Shown piece after piece: positions 1 through 7,046 of a stretch of DNA of 64,000 bases. Source of the stretch: Anaerolineae bacterium. GTDB taxonomy: Bacteria; Chloroflexota; Anaerolineae; 4572-78; J111. How positions within the stretch are numbered: the first letter of the stretch is position 1; each line of letters opens with the position of its first letter. A program made the translations under genes and the position numbers. The stretch is from contig JAHDWA010000044.1 in assembly GCA_023382535.1 (NCBI GenBank), positions 1 to 64,000 of the forward strand, read 5' to 3'. Below the pieces are notes generated by a model that saw only the letters and a list, made by a program, of their open reading frames with translations, did not search any database and had not been told where the DNA came from.

Positions 1-117
1 CGTGACGATCATATTCCTGAGCGTGTAATCTCCCGGAACGGCCGGCAGCGCCCCACTGGGGAGCAGGCCGGTGGTGTCATAAATTCTTGTTATCACCCTG
101 TATAACAAATCGTTCAT
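1..117 (-). CDS. Partial hypothetical protein (N-terminal 39 residues)
   Basis: An open frame begins at an ATG at 115-117 and runs off the left edge without a stop. A GGGGGT stretch stands about 8 bases before the ATG and could be the ribosome binding site. The 39 visible residues begin MNDLLYRVITRIYD. I do not recognise the family. It lies downstream of the 242-757 gene on the same strand, separated by a repeat-filled 124-base gap, so it is probably the next gene of the same operon. Confidence 0.5.
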   Translation of the reverse strand, partial: MNDLLYRVITRIYDTTGLLPSGALPAVPGDYTLRNMIVT

Positions 118-165
118 CGTGATGACCCCCTGGGTACATCCTGAGTTTATCGAAGGGTTACGAAT

Positions 166-260
166 AGGGTTACGGGTTACGCGGTTTTATAAACGTGCGT
201 TTTGAGTTACAAAAGCGCGTTTTGAGATATATGTTTTGGAGCTATGTAACCCGTAACCCT
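166..260. repeat. 15-bp inverted repeat enclosing two 20-bp tandem repeats
   Basis: Perfect 15-base arms at 166-180 and 246-260 face each other. Between them are two tandem 20-base units (191-210 and 211-230), each starting with a near-palindrome of the form AAACGTGCGTTTT. The right arm supplies the last codons and stop of the 242-757 gene. A related AAACGAGCGTTTT motif overlaps the promoter at 7853. It could be an operator, a processing site or a remnant repetitive element. Confidence 0.6.
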
Positions 261-757
261 TGACTTTCGGACTGGCCGGCCCTTCGACTTTGCTCAGGAC
301 AGGCCCCTTCCTGATCCAGGGCCATGAGCAGTTGCAGCCGGCGGTATTCCAGCCTGAGCCGGGTGTAGTCCTGCCACAGTTCGGCGGTTCCTGCTGGAGA
401 GGGCGCCGGCTGCAATAAATTCTTGTCAAGGCGCAGTTCACCTTGCAAAGCAGATATGGGTATTGGCCCGGCGATCTGGTCTTTTTTGAGCAGCGCCCGG
501 CGCTCAAGCAGGGCCTGGCGGGCGCTGTCCTGGGCGGCCTGAAGCTGGGCCTGGCCGATGGCGGCGTTGAGCTGCTCCTGTTTGAGATTTTTGTAGACCT
601 TAATAGCGTCCATACAAATCTGGTGAATGACCCAGGAGAGACCGCGCAGCAGGGCCAGCAGGGCAGCCGGCGTGCCGAGCAGCAGGAGCAGGACGGCCGC
701 GACCATTATGATTTGGTGGGCGATGATGGCCCGCTGGACGTAATCAACGATGGTCAT
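242..757 (-). CDS. Hypothetical membrane-anchored coiled-coil protein
   Basis: 171 residues. A hydrophobic segment at about residues 15-45 is probably one membrane helix. It is followed by a Gln/Ala/Arg-rich stretch (about 55-95) typical of a coiled coil. The ATG overlaps the stop of the upstream gene by four bases (ATGA), so the two are translationally coupled. The C-terminal tail (ACPEQSRRAGQSE and on) is read through a dispersed repeat at 279-306, so the last 20 or so residues are probably not conserved. No family recognised. Within the element it may pair with the larger membrane protein encoded just before it. Confidence 0.65.
   Translation of the reverse strand: MTIVDYVQRAIIAHQIIMVAAVLLLLLGTPAALLALLRGLSWVIHQICMDAIKVYKNLKQEQLNAAIGQAQLQAAQDSARQALLERRALLKKDQIAGPIPISALQGELRLDKNLLQPAPSPAGTAELWQDYTRLRLEYRRLQLLMALDQEGACPEQSRRAGQSESQGLRVT
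279..306. repeat. Dispersed repeat (CCCTTCGAC...CAGGACAGG type), copy 1
   Basis: The core runs from GCCCTTCGAC to CAGGACAGGC. A second copy in the opposite orientation lies at 6529-6557, and a degraded version lies near 23890. Both clear copies fall inside coding frames without breaking them. This type of short repeat is common in environmental Chloroflexota and Proteobacteria genomes (from general knowledge). Confidence 0.7.
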
Positions 758-1743
758 TGTTCGGTGCTCCCATTGCGATAGATGTATTGTCCCCGGCCAA
801 TCCGTTCCACGTACCCGCGCCCCTGGGCATATTCCATCAGGTTATAGAATTGTTTGCGGGTCAAGTCGGCTCGTTCCATTGCCTCCGGCGGCCCAAAGGG
901 TTCGTGCCGGCCACTGCCCAGCACGCGGGCTAATTGTTCCTCGCGCTCCTGGTTTAGTTCAGGAACGATGCGGGGATGTTCCACTGCCTGGCCGGAACGT
1001 TCCACCCCTTGTTCCTTTCTTATTTCGGCCCGCACCAGTGCAGCCTGCCGCTTGATGATCTCGGCCTCGGCCTGATGCTCCTCAGCCCTGGCCCTGGCCC
1101 TGATGGCGTCGGCCTGGGCTTCCCGCTCCCGGATCGCCACTTCCCGCTCCCGCCGGACGGTTTCCTGCTCGGCCTGCCGCAGGTCACTCTCGCGCAAAGC
1201 CTGGGCCTCAACCTGGCGCTGCTTGCGGCGGGCCTCCAGGCGGCGGATATTGTGCTCGGTGGCGAAGATCCAATGGCCGAAGGGGGCCAGGCCGAAAAAG
1301 CCGAGCAGGGTCCAGCGGGCGATCTGGGCGTTCTCAAGCCACTGGTAATGAGGCAGGATCTCGCCGACAATGACCATGCTGATGCCCAGGATGATGTAAG
1401 CGCCCAGCGCCCATTTGCCCGCGCCCTGGTTCATTTCCGGCTCGCCCGGCTCCCTGGTCAGATTGAATTCCTCGGCGTGGCGGTTCACAATGAGACAGGC
1501 CAGGGCAAAGGACTCAAGGGCCAGGCCGATCAGGAGCGAGATCAGGAGACGCAGCCGCCAGTCGGCGATAGGCACGAGGATCGTGTTGTAAAGCAGCAGG
1601 GTAATGATCGAGACCGGGGCCAGCGGGATCGTCGCCGGGGAGAGGATGACGGCATAGCCGCCGATCAGCCGGACCGCCTCGTTGCCGAAATTGAGTAAAA
1701 AATCAACGACTGCCGCAGCGGTTAAATTTTTGAGCTTATCCAT
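754..1743 (-). CDS. Multi-pass membrane protein with coiled coil and C-terminal winged-helix-like tail
   Basis: 329 residues. About three or four hydrophobic helices occupy residues 20-165. A highly charged Arg/Glu/Ala coiled coil follows (about 168-250, with REREVAIREREAQADAI-like heptads). The C-terminal 45 residues (MERADLTRKQFYNLMEYAQGRGYVERIGRGQYIYR) look like a winged helix. A GGGAGGG site precedes the ATG, which overlaps the upstream stop by 8 bases. No known family identified. A membrane-tethered DNA-binding or segregation role within an integrated element is possible but is inference. Confidence 0.7.
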   Translation of the reverse strand: MDKLKNLTAAAVVDFLLNFGNEAVRLIGGYAVILSPATIPLAPVSIITLLLYNTILVPIADWRLRLLISLLIGLALESFALACLIVNRHAEEFNLTREPGEPEMNQGAGKWALGAYIILGISMVIVGEILPHYQWLENAQIARWTLLGFFGLAPFGHWIFATEHNIRRLEARRKQRQVEAQALRESDLRQAEQETVRREREVAIREREAQADAIRARARAEEHQAEAEIIKRQAALVRAEIRKEQGVERSGQAVEHPRIVPELNQEREEQLARVLGSGRHEPFGPPEAMERADLTRKQFYNLMEYAQGRGYVERIGRGQYIYRNGSTEQ

Positions 1744-1975
1744 GCATTCCCTCCCTGACTACGAAGACCGTGTTTTTAAGGACGTTCCTGGCCGGGTGGA
1801 GCCGGATGCCCGCGACGGCTATCGCCGGGTCGAACTGCCGTTCGTTGAGGTAGGCGGCATCGGGCGGGTAGCCGAATTTCTGTTCAAAGCAGGCGACGGC
1901 ATTGGCCAGGGTGAGGGTTATGGCTTCCCTGGGCGCGTCGGCGCTCCACATCAGGCCGGTGAGTTTCGTTGCCAT
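1736..1975 (-). CDS. Hypothetical small protein
   Basis: 79 residues beginning MATKLTGLMWSADAP, with no membrane segment or recognised motif. The ATG sits right after GGAGGAACTG and overlaps the upstream stop by one base (TGATG). Its own stop overlaps the next gene by 8 bases. This tight packing is the main evidence that it is real. Function unknown. Confidence 0.6.
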   Translation of the reverse strand: MATKLTGLMWSADAPREAITLTLANAVACFEQKFGYPPDAAYLNERQFDPAIAVAGIRLHPARNVLKNTVFVVREGMHG

Positions 1976-2307
1976 CAGTTCCTCCGTTGGGGATTGTCCA
2001 CCCAGAGAGTAGTAATGGCCGAGGTGAGCGTCTCTTTGAGTTCCGCTTCGACCACCTTGACCAACTCAGGGCAGCCGGCCGGGTCCTGGATGGTGATGGC
2101 GCTAAAACCGTTATCGGTTTCGAGCAGAAAGCCACGGTGGTAGAGGTAGAAGATGAGGCGGTCAGGTGCGGCATCAATAAAGATGAAGATTTGCTGCGGG
2201 CCGGTGGGGACGCGGGCGATCTGCTGCATGAAGGTGTCGTAAATGCCTCCCTTTTGCATCTCTTGAATAATGGCGTTGTTGGCGGTGTTATAAATAACGG
2301 GCTGCAT
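1975..2307 (-). CDS. Hypothetical protein of the leftward element operon
   Basis: 110 residues from the ATG at 2305-2307. GGAGGAG just upstream gives good spacing to this ATG and is too close to the alternative GTG at 2311-2313. The sequence is a compact soluble alpha/beta type (QQIFIFIDAAPDRLIFYLYHRG) without recognised motifs. It overlaps the next gene by one base and follows the previous stop by two bases. Unknown function. Confidence 0.6.
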   Translation of the reverse strand: MQPVIYNTANNAIIQEMQKGGIYDTFMQQIARVPTGPQQIFIFIDAAPDRLIFYLYHRGFLLETDNGFSAITIQDPAGCPELVKVVEAELKETLTSAITTLWVDNPQRRN

Positions 2308-2309
2308 GC

Positions 2310-2888
2310 TCACTCCTCCGGCACCGGGCGAACTCTGATAATATTCAGCGATTCCAGGACTTCCTTTGACAGAGACAGGGTGCGCCGGGCCGCTTCGGCT
2401 GGCATTTCCAGGGTCAGGGCCAGGTACTTGATCTCGGCCAGCCGCGCTTCCAGGGCGGCGTAGTTGGGCGGTATCCCTAAAATTTGTTCGGCGTCTTTGA
2501 CGCCGACTCTATGGGCGAATAGGGCGACTCGCCCATAGAAGGCCAGTTCGGCATCGGTCCTGCTCGCTTCTCCGGCCTGCTTGCAAAGAACAATGGCCTG
2601 GCCTCGCGGGGTCAAATATTCAAAGTCCAGGTTGGCGGCCAGGCAGCCGTAGACCTCAGAATAGACCCGGACCATTCGGGCCAGGTCGCCGGGTTCGGCG
2701 ACAGGGATGAATTGGACCAGGGACGGGTCCGGTTCATTTTTGGAAATATCCAGGATGCCGACCCCTAACTGCCCGACCTCGTTTTTGGCAATGCCGAGAT
2801 AGTAGGCTGTCCCCAGCCTGGTCATCGCCTCGTTCAGGGCCGACAAACAGTCATCATCCTGTAAATATTGGTCAGTTACCCATTCCAT
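2310..2888 (-). CDS. Hypothetical protein of the leftward element operon
   Basis: 192 residues from the ATG at 2886-2888, chosen because AAGGAG lies at normal spacing. The open frame extends further upstream but only through the preceding gene. It overlaps that gene by 17 bases. The protein is soluble and rich in Leu/Ala/Glu, with no transmembrane segment and no motif I can name. Function unknown. Confidence 0.6.
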   Translation of the reverse strand: MEWVTDQYLQDDDCLSALNEAMTRLGTAYYLGIAKNEVGQLGVGILDISKNEPDPSLVQFIPVAEPGDLARMVRVYSEVYGCLAANLDFEYLTPRGQAIVLCKQAGEASRTDAELAFYGRVALFAHRVGVKDAEQILGIPPNYAALEARLAEIKYLALTLEMPAEAARRTLSLSKEVLESLNIIRVRPVPEE

Positions 2889-3399
2889 CAGTTTTCTCCT
2901 TCCTCTGCCACTCCGCCAGGGCTTCCTGCCCCAGCGGGCGCAGGTAATACCAGGTGTCGGCAATGTTGCCAATGTAGCTGGCTGCGGCCAGGCTGCCCAG
3001 CGTTACCCGGCGAACTCCCTGCTTTTTTAGTTCGGTGAATGGGACGCGCTCTCCACTCGCCGGCAGGGCCAGCAGGGCCTTGACCTTATGCTCGGAGAGC
3101 CAGGCCGGCGTGTGCAGCCCCCGGTCAATCTTCGCCAGCAGTTCCCGGCCCGCGCCGGTCACGGTGAAGGGCTGCGACCGGATGGGCTTGCCGCGCGTCG
3201 GGCCGTCGAGCAGGGTCAGGTCACAGGCCAGGTGGCGCAACTGGTTGGCGGGCTGGCCGGAGAACGGGTTCAGCCGGTCGTCGGGGTAGTGGACCTCGCC
3301 GGCAATCGCAACGAATTTGAGGATTTTGTACTGAGGCACGTTCAGGCCGTATTCGTAGATGATGGTTTCCCTGGCGTGGTTGACGACAATTTCATCCAT
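2872..3399 (-). CDS. Hypothetical protein, possible winged-helix fold
   Basis: 175 residues beginning MDEIVVNHARETIIYEYG. The pattern of short helices followed by ELLAKIDRGLHTPAWLSEHKVKALLAL, and the C-terminal YYLRPLGQEALAEW, is reminiscent of winged-helix proteins that end in a 'LT..G...L' strand-helix, but this is a weak impression. It overlaps its neighbours by 8 bases upstream and 17 bases downstream, which supports coupled translation. Function unknown. Confidence 0.6.
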   Translation of the reverse strand: MDEIVVNHARETIIYEYGLNVPQYKILKFVAIAGEVHYPDDRLNPFSGQPANQLRHLACDLTLLDGPTRGKPIRSQPFTVTGAGRELLAKIDRGLHTPAWLSEHKVKALLALPASGERVPFTELKKQGVRRVTLGSLAAASYIGNIADTWYYLRPLGQEALAEWQRKEKTDGMGN

Positions 3400-3892
3400 G
3401 AGCAGCCTCCTCGGCGCGCTGGGCCTCGCCGTAGTAGCTAATTAGATTCCAGGCATGATCATCCCGGCCCGGTTCAAGCTCGCGGCGCTCGATCTGAATC
3501 CCGTAAAACTCGGCCAGGAATTCCAGGGCATTGCCGAGTTCGCGGTAGGCGTGGGAGCCGGAGCCGGAGTAGTCGGTCATCCCGGAAACCAGGTAGCAGT
3601 GGAACTCGGTCCGGGCCTCGGCAAAGATTTGATGGTGAGCCACTTCGTCTTTCTGCCGGCACAGCCACAGAATAATTTGAGTGACCGGCTGGTAAGTCCC
3701 CAGGAGGCAGGCCAGGAAGGGGTAAATATCGTCGGAGCCAAAGCCGGTGAAGTCTATCAGGTCAGGATGAGCCGGGTCGGTTCTGGGAATGAAGGGGTGC
3801 TCGATCAGGGTAATCGGCTCGTCATACTTGCCGATATAGTCGGGCTTTTTGAGAGCCTTGACGATAGTGTTCAACGCTTGCTGCTTGTTCAT
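3392..3892 (-). CDS. Hypothetical protein
   Basis: 166 residues from the ATG at 3890-3892 (MNKQQALNTIVKAL). AAAGGA upstream supports this start over the longer open frame. The protein is soluble and contains several Trp, His and Cys residues (ILWLCRQKDEVAHHQIF) but no recognised catalytic motif. It lies between the 335-residue protein and the possible winged-helix protein in the same transcript. Confidence 0.6.
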   Translation of the reverse strand: MNKQQALNTIVKALKKPDYIGKYDEPITLIEHPFIPRTDPAHPDLIDFTGFGSDDIYPFLACLLGTYQPVTQIILWLCRQKDEVAHHQIFAEARTEFHCYLVSGMTDYSGSGSHAYRELGNALEFLAEFYGIQIERRELEPGRDDHAWNLISYYGEAQRAEEAAHG

Positions 3893-3918
3893 AGGTAGGA
3901 TTCCTTTCTGATTGCTAA

Positions 3919-4926
3919 TTATTGATCCGCAGCCTTGAGCATGGCCCCCTGGCACATTTGTACATAGTCCGAGAGTGCCTGAAGCTCATCGCCCAGGCTC
4001 TCCTGAAAGAGTTTTAAGTCCTGCTTGAGTTCGAGAAACCGCGCTCCGGCTTCTTTGACCCGCTTCTCGGTGGCCTGCGGCCCCCGGCCGTCCGGCTCGC
4101 TGAACTCCCTGAGCAGCCCGGCTAGCTCTTTTTTGAACTGGTCAATGACCCCGGCGGTGATCTCGGCCCTGTTGCGGGCAGCGAAGGCGCTGCCGTCGTC
4201 GGCGACCTGGTAGACCTGGCAGGTCAGGACGTTGTCGGTTGTTTTGTACTGGCCCAGGCTCAGGATGAAGGTTTGTAAAGCTTCCAGCTTATCGGCGGCT
4301 CCGGGCACGTTGTCGCGGACGAAATAGGTGCCGTCGGCCAGGCACTTGGCCCGGAGCTGGCCGTCCAGGTATCGCCGCAACTGGTTGCGCACGTCCTGGC
4401 CATCGGCCATCACGAGCTGGCGCTCGTACTCATCCTGCATACGGTTGATCAGGATTTTGATATTGCCGTTGGTCGCGCTGAGCGGGTCGAAATCGGGGTG
4501 GTACAGGCCGATGAACTTATCGTTCAGGCTCAGGGCGTCGGCGTCGAATTTGAGGATGGCGACCGACTTCATATCGAGCTGCTTGTCCTTCTCCCCGGCG
4601 GCCTTGACTACGACGCTGCGGACCAGGTGCCGGCAGGCGCCGTACTGCTCGTCGTTGGAGACGATCTTGGTCTCGGCCCAGACCAGCGGCTCGCAGCCGT
4701 ACTGGGCTTTGATTTTGCTCACGAAGTCCTGGGGCGGCTGGAGCTTCTGCTTCTTGAGATTGGTCGCTTTCTCCCAGGCGTCGTGAGGCCGGGGCGGGCG
4801 GGGGACGTAGGCGGCATCGAAGCCGGTCTGCTGCGCCAGGGCCTCCAGGGCAGCGTAGGGCGCGGCGATGTCGGCCATACGGTAGATTATCAGATAGCCA
4901 AGGGACTTGGCGGCGGCGGTAGTCAT
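3919..4926 (-). CDS. Element protein, possibly DUF6744-like
   Basis: 335 residues, soluble, beginning MTTAAAKSLGYLIIYRMADI. Visible features are a basic middle (AWEKATNLKKQKLQPPQDF), a central alpha/beta region, and a helical, probably coiled C-terminal third. AGGAGCAACGACTG precedes the ATG. Its length and feel recall the DUF6744 family seen in mobile elements of Anaerolineae, but I cannot confirm this. It is the largest non-membrane protein of the element operon and may be a useful search handle for related elements. Confidence 0.6.
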   Translation of the reverse strand: MTTAAAKSLGYLIIYRMADIAAPYAALEALAQQTGFDAAYVPRPPRPHDAWEKATNLKKQKLQPPQDFVSKIKAQYGCEPLVWAETKIVSNDEQYGACRHLVRSVVVKAAGEKDKQLDMKSVAILKFDADALSLNDKFIGLYHPDFDPLSATNGNIKILINRMQDEYERQLVMADGQDVRNQLRRYLDGQLRAKCLADGTYFVRDNVPGAADKLEALQTFILSLGQYKTTDNVLTCQVYQVADDGSAFAARNRAEITAGVIDQFKKELAGLLREFSEPDGRGPQATEKRVKEAGARFLELKQDLKLFQESLGDELQALSDYVQMCQGAMLKAADQ

Positions 4927-4977
4927 CAGTCGTTGCTCCTGCCGGCCCGGTGGGAGGGCCAGGCCGGCATCTTCCTG

Positions 4978-5676
4978 TTAGCGGGCCAACTTGACAACCT
5001 TGTGAGGCTGGCCCTTATCGTTGGTAACGTAGGTGACGGTGTAGCCTTCAAGATTGTAGACGGTCATTACATCAAGCTGGTCCGGGTCAAAGCCGGCTTC
5101 GGCCAGTGCTTCCGGCCAAATTGAAACGCCATGCGTGGAAAACTTGCCGCCCTTGACCTTCCAGTAAGCCTTACCACCTGACACGGTTGCAGCCAGGGTT
5201 TTGGCCGGGAAGGTCAGTTCACCTGCTGGCTGTGGGGCCATGGGCGGGGCAGCAACGGCTGGAACGGCAGGCAGAGCGGGTGGAGGAGTTTGAGCGGCCT
5301 TGCCATTACCGTTCGCTTCCCGCTCGGCCCGGCGCTGGTCCACATAAACGTCGAAGGCGACCCAGCCACTGTCTACCAGGCTGGAAATGCGGCGCTCCAG
5401 CCGCCGTTGCAAATCGGCCTCACTGTGGCCGCGCAGGGTGAACAGGCACTCGGTTTGGGTAATCGTGTGGACCATGCGGAAGTTGACGCTGGCCGGGGCT
5501 TCGGGCAGGGGTACGGCTTCCAGGGCCTGTTTTAACTGGTCGTGCTCGGCCTGTAACTGTTTGACCAGGGTCGCGGCCTGGGTCAGTTTTTCTTTTTGCC
5601 CGTTTTGCAGGGCCGGGACAATGGATCTGAGGAGTTCGATGGGGTCTTGAATTTGCTGCGAAATGTTTGTGCTCAT
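4978..5676 (-). CDS. Hypothetical protein with Pro/Ala linker
   Basis: 232 residues. The N-terminal part (about 20-60) is a Gln-rich predicted coiled coil. A central domain covers about 65-120, followed by a flexible Pro/Ala linker (about 130-158). The C-terminal domain (about 160-232) contains GGKAYWKVKGGKFSTHGVSIWPE. AAGGAGAGAGC before the ATG is a good ribosome site. A two-domain layout with a linker suggests a binding protein, but I recognise no family. Confidence 0.6.
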   Translation of the reverse strand: MSTNISQQIQDPIELLRSIVPALQNGQKEKLTQAATLVKQLQAEHDQLKQALEAVPLPEAPASVNFRMVHTITQTECLFTLRGHSEADLQRRLERRISSLVDSGWVAFDVYVDQRRAEREANGNGKAAQTPPPALPAVPAVAAPPMAPQPAGELTFPAKTLAATVSGGKAYWKVKGGKFSTHGVSIWPEALAEAGFDPDQLDVMTVYNLEGYTVTYVTNDKGQPHKVVKLAR

Positions 5677-5720
5677 TTTTGCTCTCTCCTTGCTATTTGA
5701 GCGGTTTGATAATTTATCAG

Positions 5721-5792
5721 AAGGGGCTAGAGGGGTCGAACCTCTGACCTTTCCGCCTCAAGCGGAGTGCTCTTCCGCTGAGCTAAGCCCCT
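5721..5792 (-). tRNA. Class I tRNA with anticodon UGA (nominally Ser, identity uncertain)
   Basis: A complete cloverleaf can be drawn on the minus strand: a perfect 7-bp acceptor stem (A1-U72 to U7-A66), a D arm GCTC/GAGC with G18G19, and a 5-bp T arm with a TTCGACC loop. The anticodon loop CTTGAGG gives anticodon UGA. The variable region is only five bases (AGGTC). The anticodon stem has four good pairs and a C27-A43 mismatch. The discriminator is U73 and CCA is not encoded. A UGA anticodon reads serine codon UCA, yet bacterial tRNA-Ser has a long variable arm, absent here. The first ten bases overlap the end of the upstream gene, so it may be cut out of the operon transcript. Confidence 0.8.
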
Positions 5793-6019
5793 TTAACAGG
5801 CTGCTCCGGGACCAATTTCTCCCACAATGCCGGCAGTTCGGCCAGGGTGAGCAGCCATCGGTCCGGCGCATTTTGCAGGCCGAGGGATAACACGGCCTGG
5901 GCATTATGGATGGTCCGGGGCCGGCCCAGTTCGGCCAGCAGGTTGGCGATCCATAGGATTTCCTGCTCTTTGGTGGTCGGTTCGACCAGGGTTTCGGTGT
6001 ATTCGGTGCGGTTGGTCAT
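5783..6019 (-). CDS. Hypothetical small protein upstream of the tRNA
   Basis: 78 residues from the ATG at 6017-6019, which overlaps the preceding stop as ATGA and has GGAG nine bases upstream. The sequence (MTNRTEYTETLVEPTTKEQEILWIANLLAELG) is acidic and helical. Its TAG stop at 5783-5785 lies inside the 5' half of the tRNA. No family recognised. Confidence 0.55.
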   Translation of the reverse strand: MTNRTEYTETLVEPTTKEQEILWIANLLAELGRPRTIHNAQAVLSLGLQNAPDRWLLTLAELPALWEKLVPEQPVKGA

Positions 6020-6615
6020 AGCAAATCTCCTAAGCTGCGCCAATCGGCCAGGCCGGGCAGGGTGTCAAGATGGGCATTCCAGGGCAGGGCAAAGCGGATG
6101 ACCCGCCGGCCCGCCTTGGAAAGTTTGACCAGGGTGGCGGGCGAGTCGTCAATGTGCCAGTCAAAGGCTACGCTGCCCTTATCGGTCGTATGGATGATGG
6201 CGTTAAAGGGAATGTTCCAGCGCCTCAGCCACGGCTCGGTGAGCTGCGGCCAGGCGGTGGCTGTGGTGATGACCAGGCGGTTTTTCCGGGCCAGGCGGTG
6301 CAGCGCCCAGACAGCGCCGGGCATTGGCCTGGCCTCGGCAAAGATCATTGGGTCGGCCCAGGCCCAGGCGGTGAACTCTTCATTGGGGATGCCGAGGGCC
6401 TGGCCCAGGGGCGGGTCCCAGCAAGAGAAGGCGTCACGGGTGAGGCCGATACAGAAGCGCCGGGCGACGGCAGCGATAATGCTGCCGATCTGGTCGCGGA
6501 TGACATTATCCAGATCCAGGGAGAGGGTGGGCCTGTCCTGAGCGCGGTCGAAGGGCCGGTGGGCCGGCGAAGGGCAGAAGTTGGGGGTTGGGATGGTGGA
6601 GAAGTAGGGCTGCAT
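6016..6615 (-). CDS. 5'(3')-deoxyribonucleotidase-like HAD phosphatase
   Basis: 199 residues with the HAD-fold signature of the NT5C/5'-nucleotidase family: the nucleophile motif SLDLDNVI (D-x-D, about residues 33-40), a motif II ITTAT at about 117, and the acidic motif HIDDSPATL near 155. Family members dephosphorylate (deoxy)nucleoside monophosphates and are frequent in phages and plasmids. This is the only enzyme I can name in the element operon. Residues around 20-31 (HRPFDRAQDRPT) come from a dispersed repeat at 6529-6557 read in frame just before the catalytic Asp. The ATG overlaps the upstream stop as TGATG, with AGGAGG in front. Confidence 0.7.
   Translation of the reverse strand: MQPYFSTIPTPNFCPSPAHRPFDRAQDRPTLSLDLDNVIRDQIGSIIAAVARRFCIGLTRDAFSCWDPPLGQALGIPNEEFTAWAWADPMIFAEARPMPGAVWALHRLARKNRLVITTATAWPQLTEPWLRRWNIPFNAIIHTTDKGSVAFDWHIDDSPATLVKLSKAGRRVIRFALPWNAHLDTLPGLADWRSLGDLL
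6529..6557. repeat. Dispersed repeat (GCCTGTCCTGAG...GAAGGGCC type), copy 2
   Basis: Opposite-orientation copy of the repeat at 279-306. It lies inside the nucleotidase gene and is a multiple-of-three insertion, so the frame stays open. Confidence 0.7.
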
Positions 6616-6791
6616 CAGAGGTAAACCTCCTGGCGAGGGGCAGTAACCGGGGCTGTTGGGGCGGGGCGGGCCAGCCGGGATTCCTGCTCGCGGCGATAGG
6701 CGTCGGGATCAGCACCGGGAGGGACGCGGACCCAGGCATCGTTGGAGAGGATAATGATGGTTTTGACGGCGGTTCTTGGTTGTGCTATCAT
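6615..6791 (-). CDS. Small hypothetical protein, first gene of the element operon
   Basis: 58 residues beginning MIAQPRTAVKTIIILSNDAW. A strong AAGGAGA sits six bases before the ATG at 6789-6791, and its TGA overlaps the ATG of the nucleotidase gene (TGATG). The C-terminal half is Pro/Arg/Ala-rich. It is short enough for automated calling to miss, but the ribosome site and coupling are convincing. It appears to be the promoter-proximal gene of the leftward operon. Function unknown. Confidence 0.6.
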   Translation of the reverse strand: MIAQPRTAVKTIIILSNDAWVRVPPGADPDAYRREQESRLARPAPTAPVTAPRQEVYL

Positions 6792-6888
6792 GATGTCTCC
6801 TTAGATATGGCCCTTCGGTTGCCAAAGCTTCGCGGGCGGTAGCAGCCGGAGGGTTTTTATTGATAATTTATTTCTCAGATACGAGTAT

Positions 6889-6917
6889 AGATTAACATAT
6901 ATAAGAATAAATGTCAA
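6889..6917 (-). promoter_or_regulatory. Candidate sigma70-type promoter of the leftward element operon
   Basis: On the minus strand TTGACA (6912-6917) is followed after 17 bases by TAATCT (6889-6894), with TATACT slightly further downstream. The -35 is perfect and the -10 is weak, as expected for a regulated promoter. The region is very AT-rich compared with its surroundings. Confidence 0.45.
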
Positions 6918-6932
6918 GGTAGAAATCTTAAA

Positions 6933-6954
6933 ATATTCGTAAATCTACGAATAT
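6933..6954. promoter_or_regulatory. 22-bp operator-like palindrome
   Basis: Nine-base perfect arms (ATATTCGTA and TACGAATAT) are separated by four bases. It lies 15 bases upstream of the -35 of the leftward operon. It is a likely binding site for a dimeric regulator; the Cro/C1-type protein at 7976 is the obvious candidate, by inference. Confidence 0.55.
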
Positions 6955-6989
6955 GTGCGCTGATACTAAATTATGTATTTAGAAACGAG

Positions 6990-7026
6990 ACAAATAAAAA
7001 GAGCCGCTGGTATCACAGCGGCTCTT
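6990..7026 (-). terminator. Intrinsic terminator of the stalked surface-protein gene
   Basis: Perfect 11-bp arms (6999-7009 and 7016-7026) with a six-base loop. On the minus strand the stem is followed by TTTTTATTTG. It lies 20 bases past the stop of the 7047-7790 gene and separates it from the leftward operon. Confidence 0.8.
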
Positions 7027-7046
7027 AAGAGGTTCTTAAAATATTA

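Noticed and set aside
976..1698. 240-residue plus-strand open frame
   Set aside because: Shadow of the 754-1743 membrane protein on the other strand; Gly/Gln/Asp-rich composition typical of antisense frames.
5721..5792. Ordinary tRNA-Leu reading GAG
   Set aside because: That register puts GAG at 34-36 but breaks the anticodon stem, and tRNA-Leu would also need a long variable arm.
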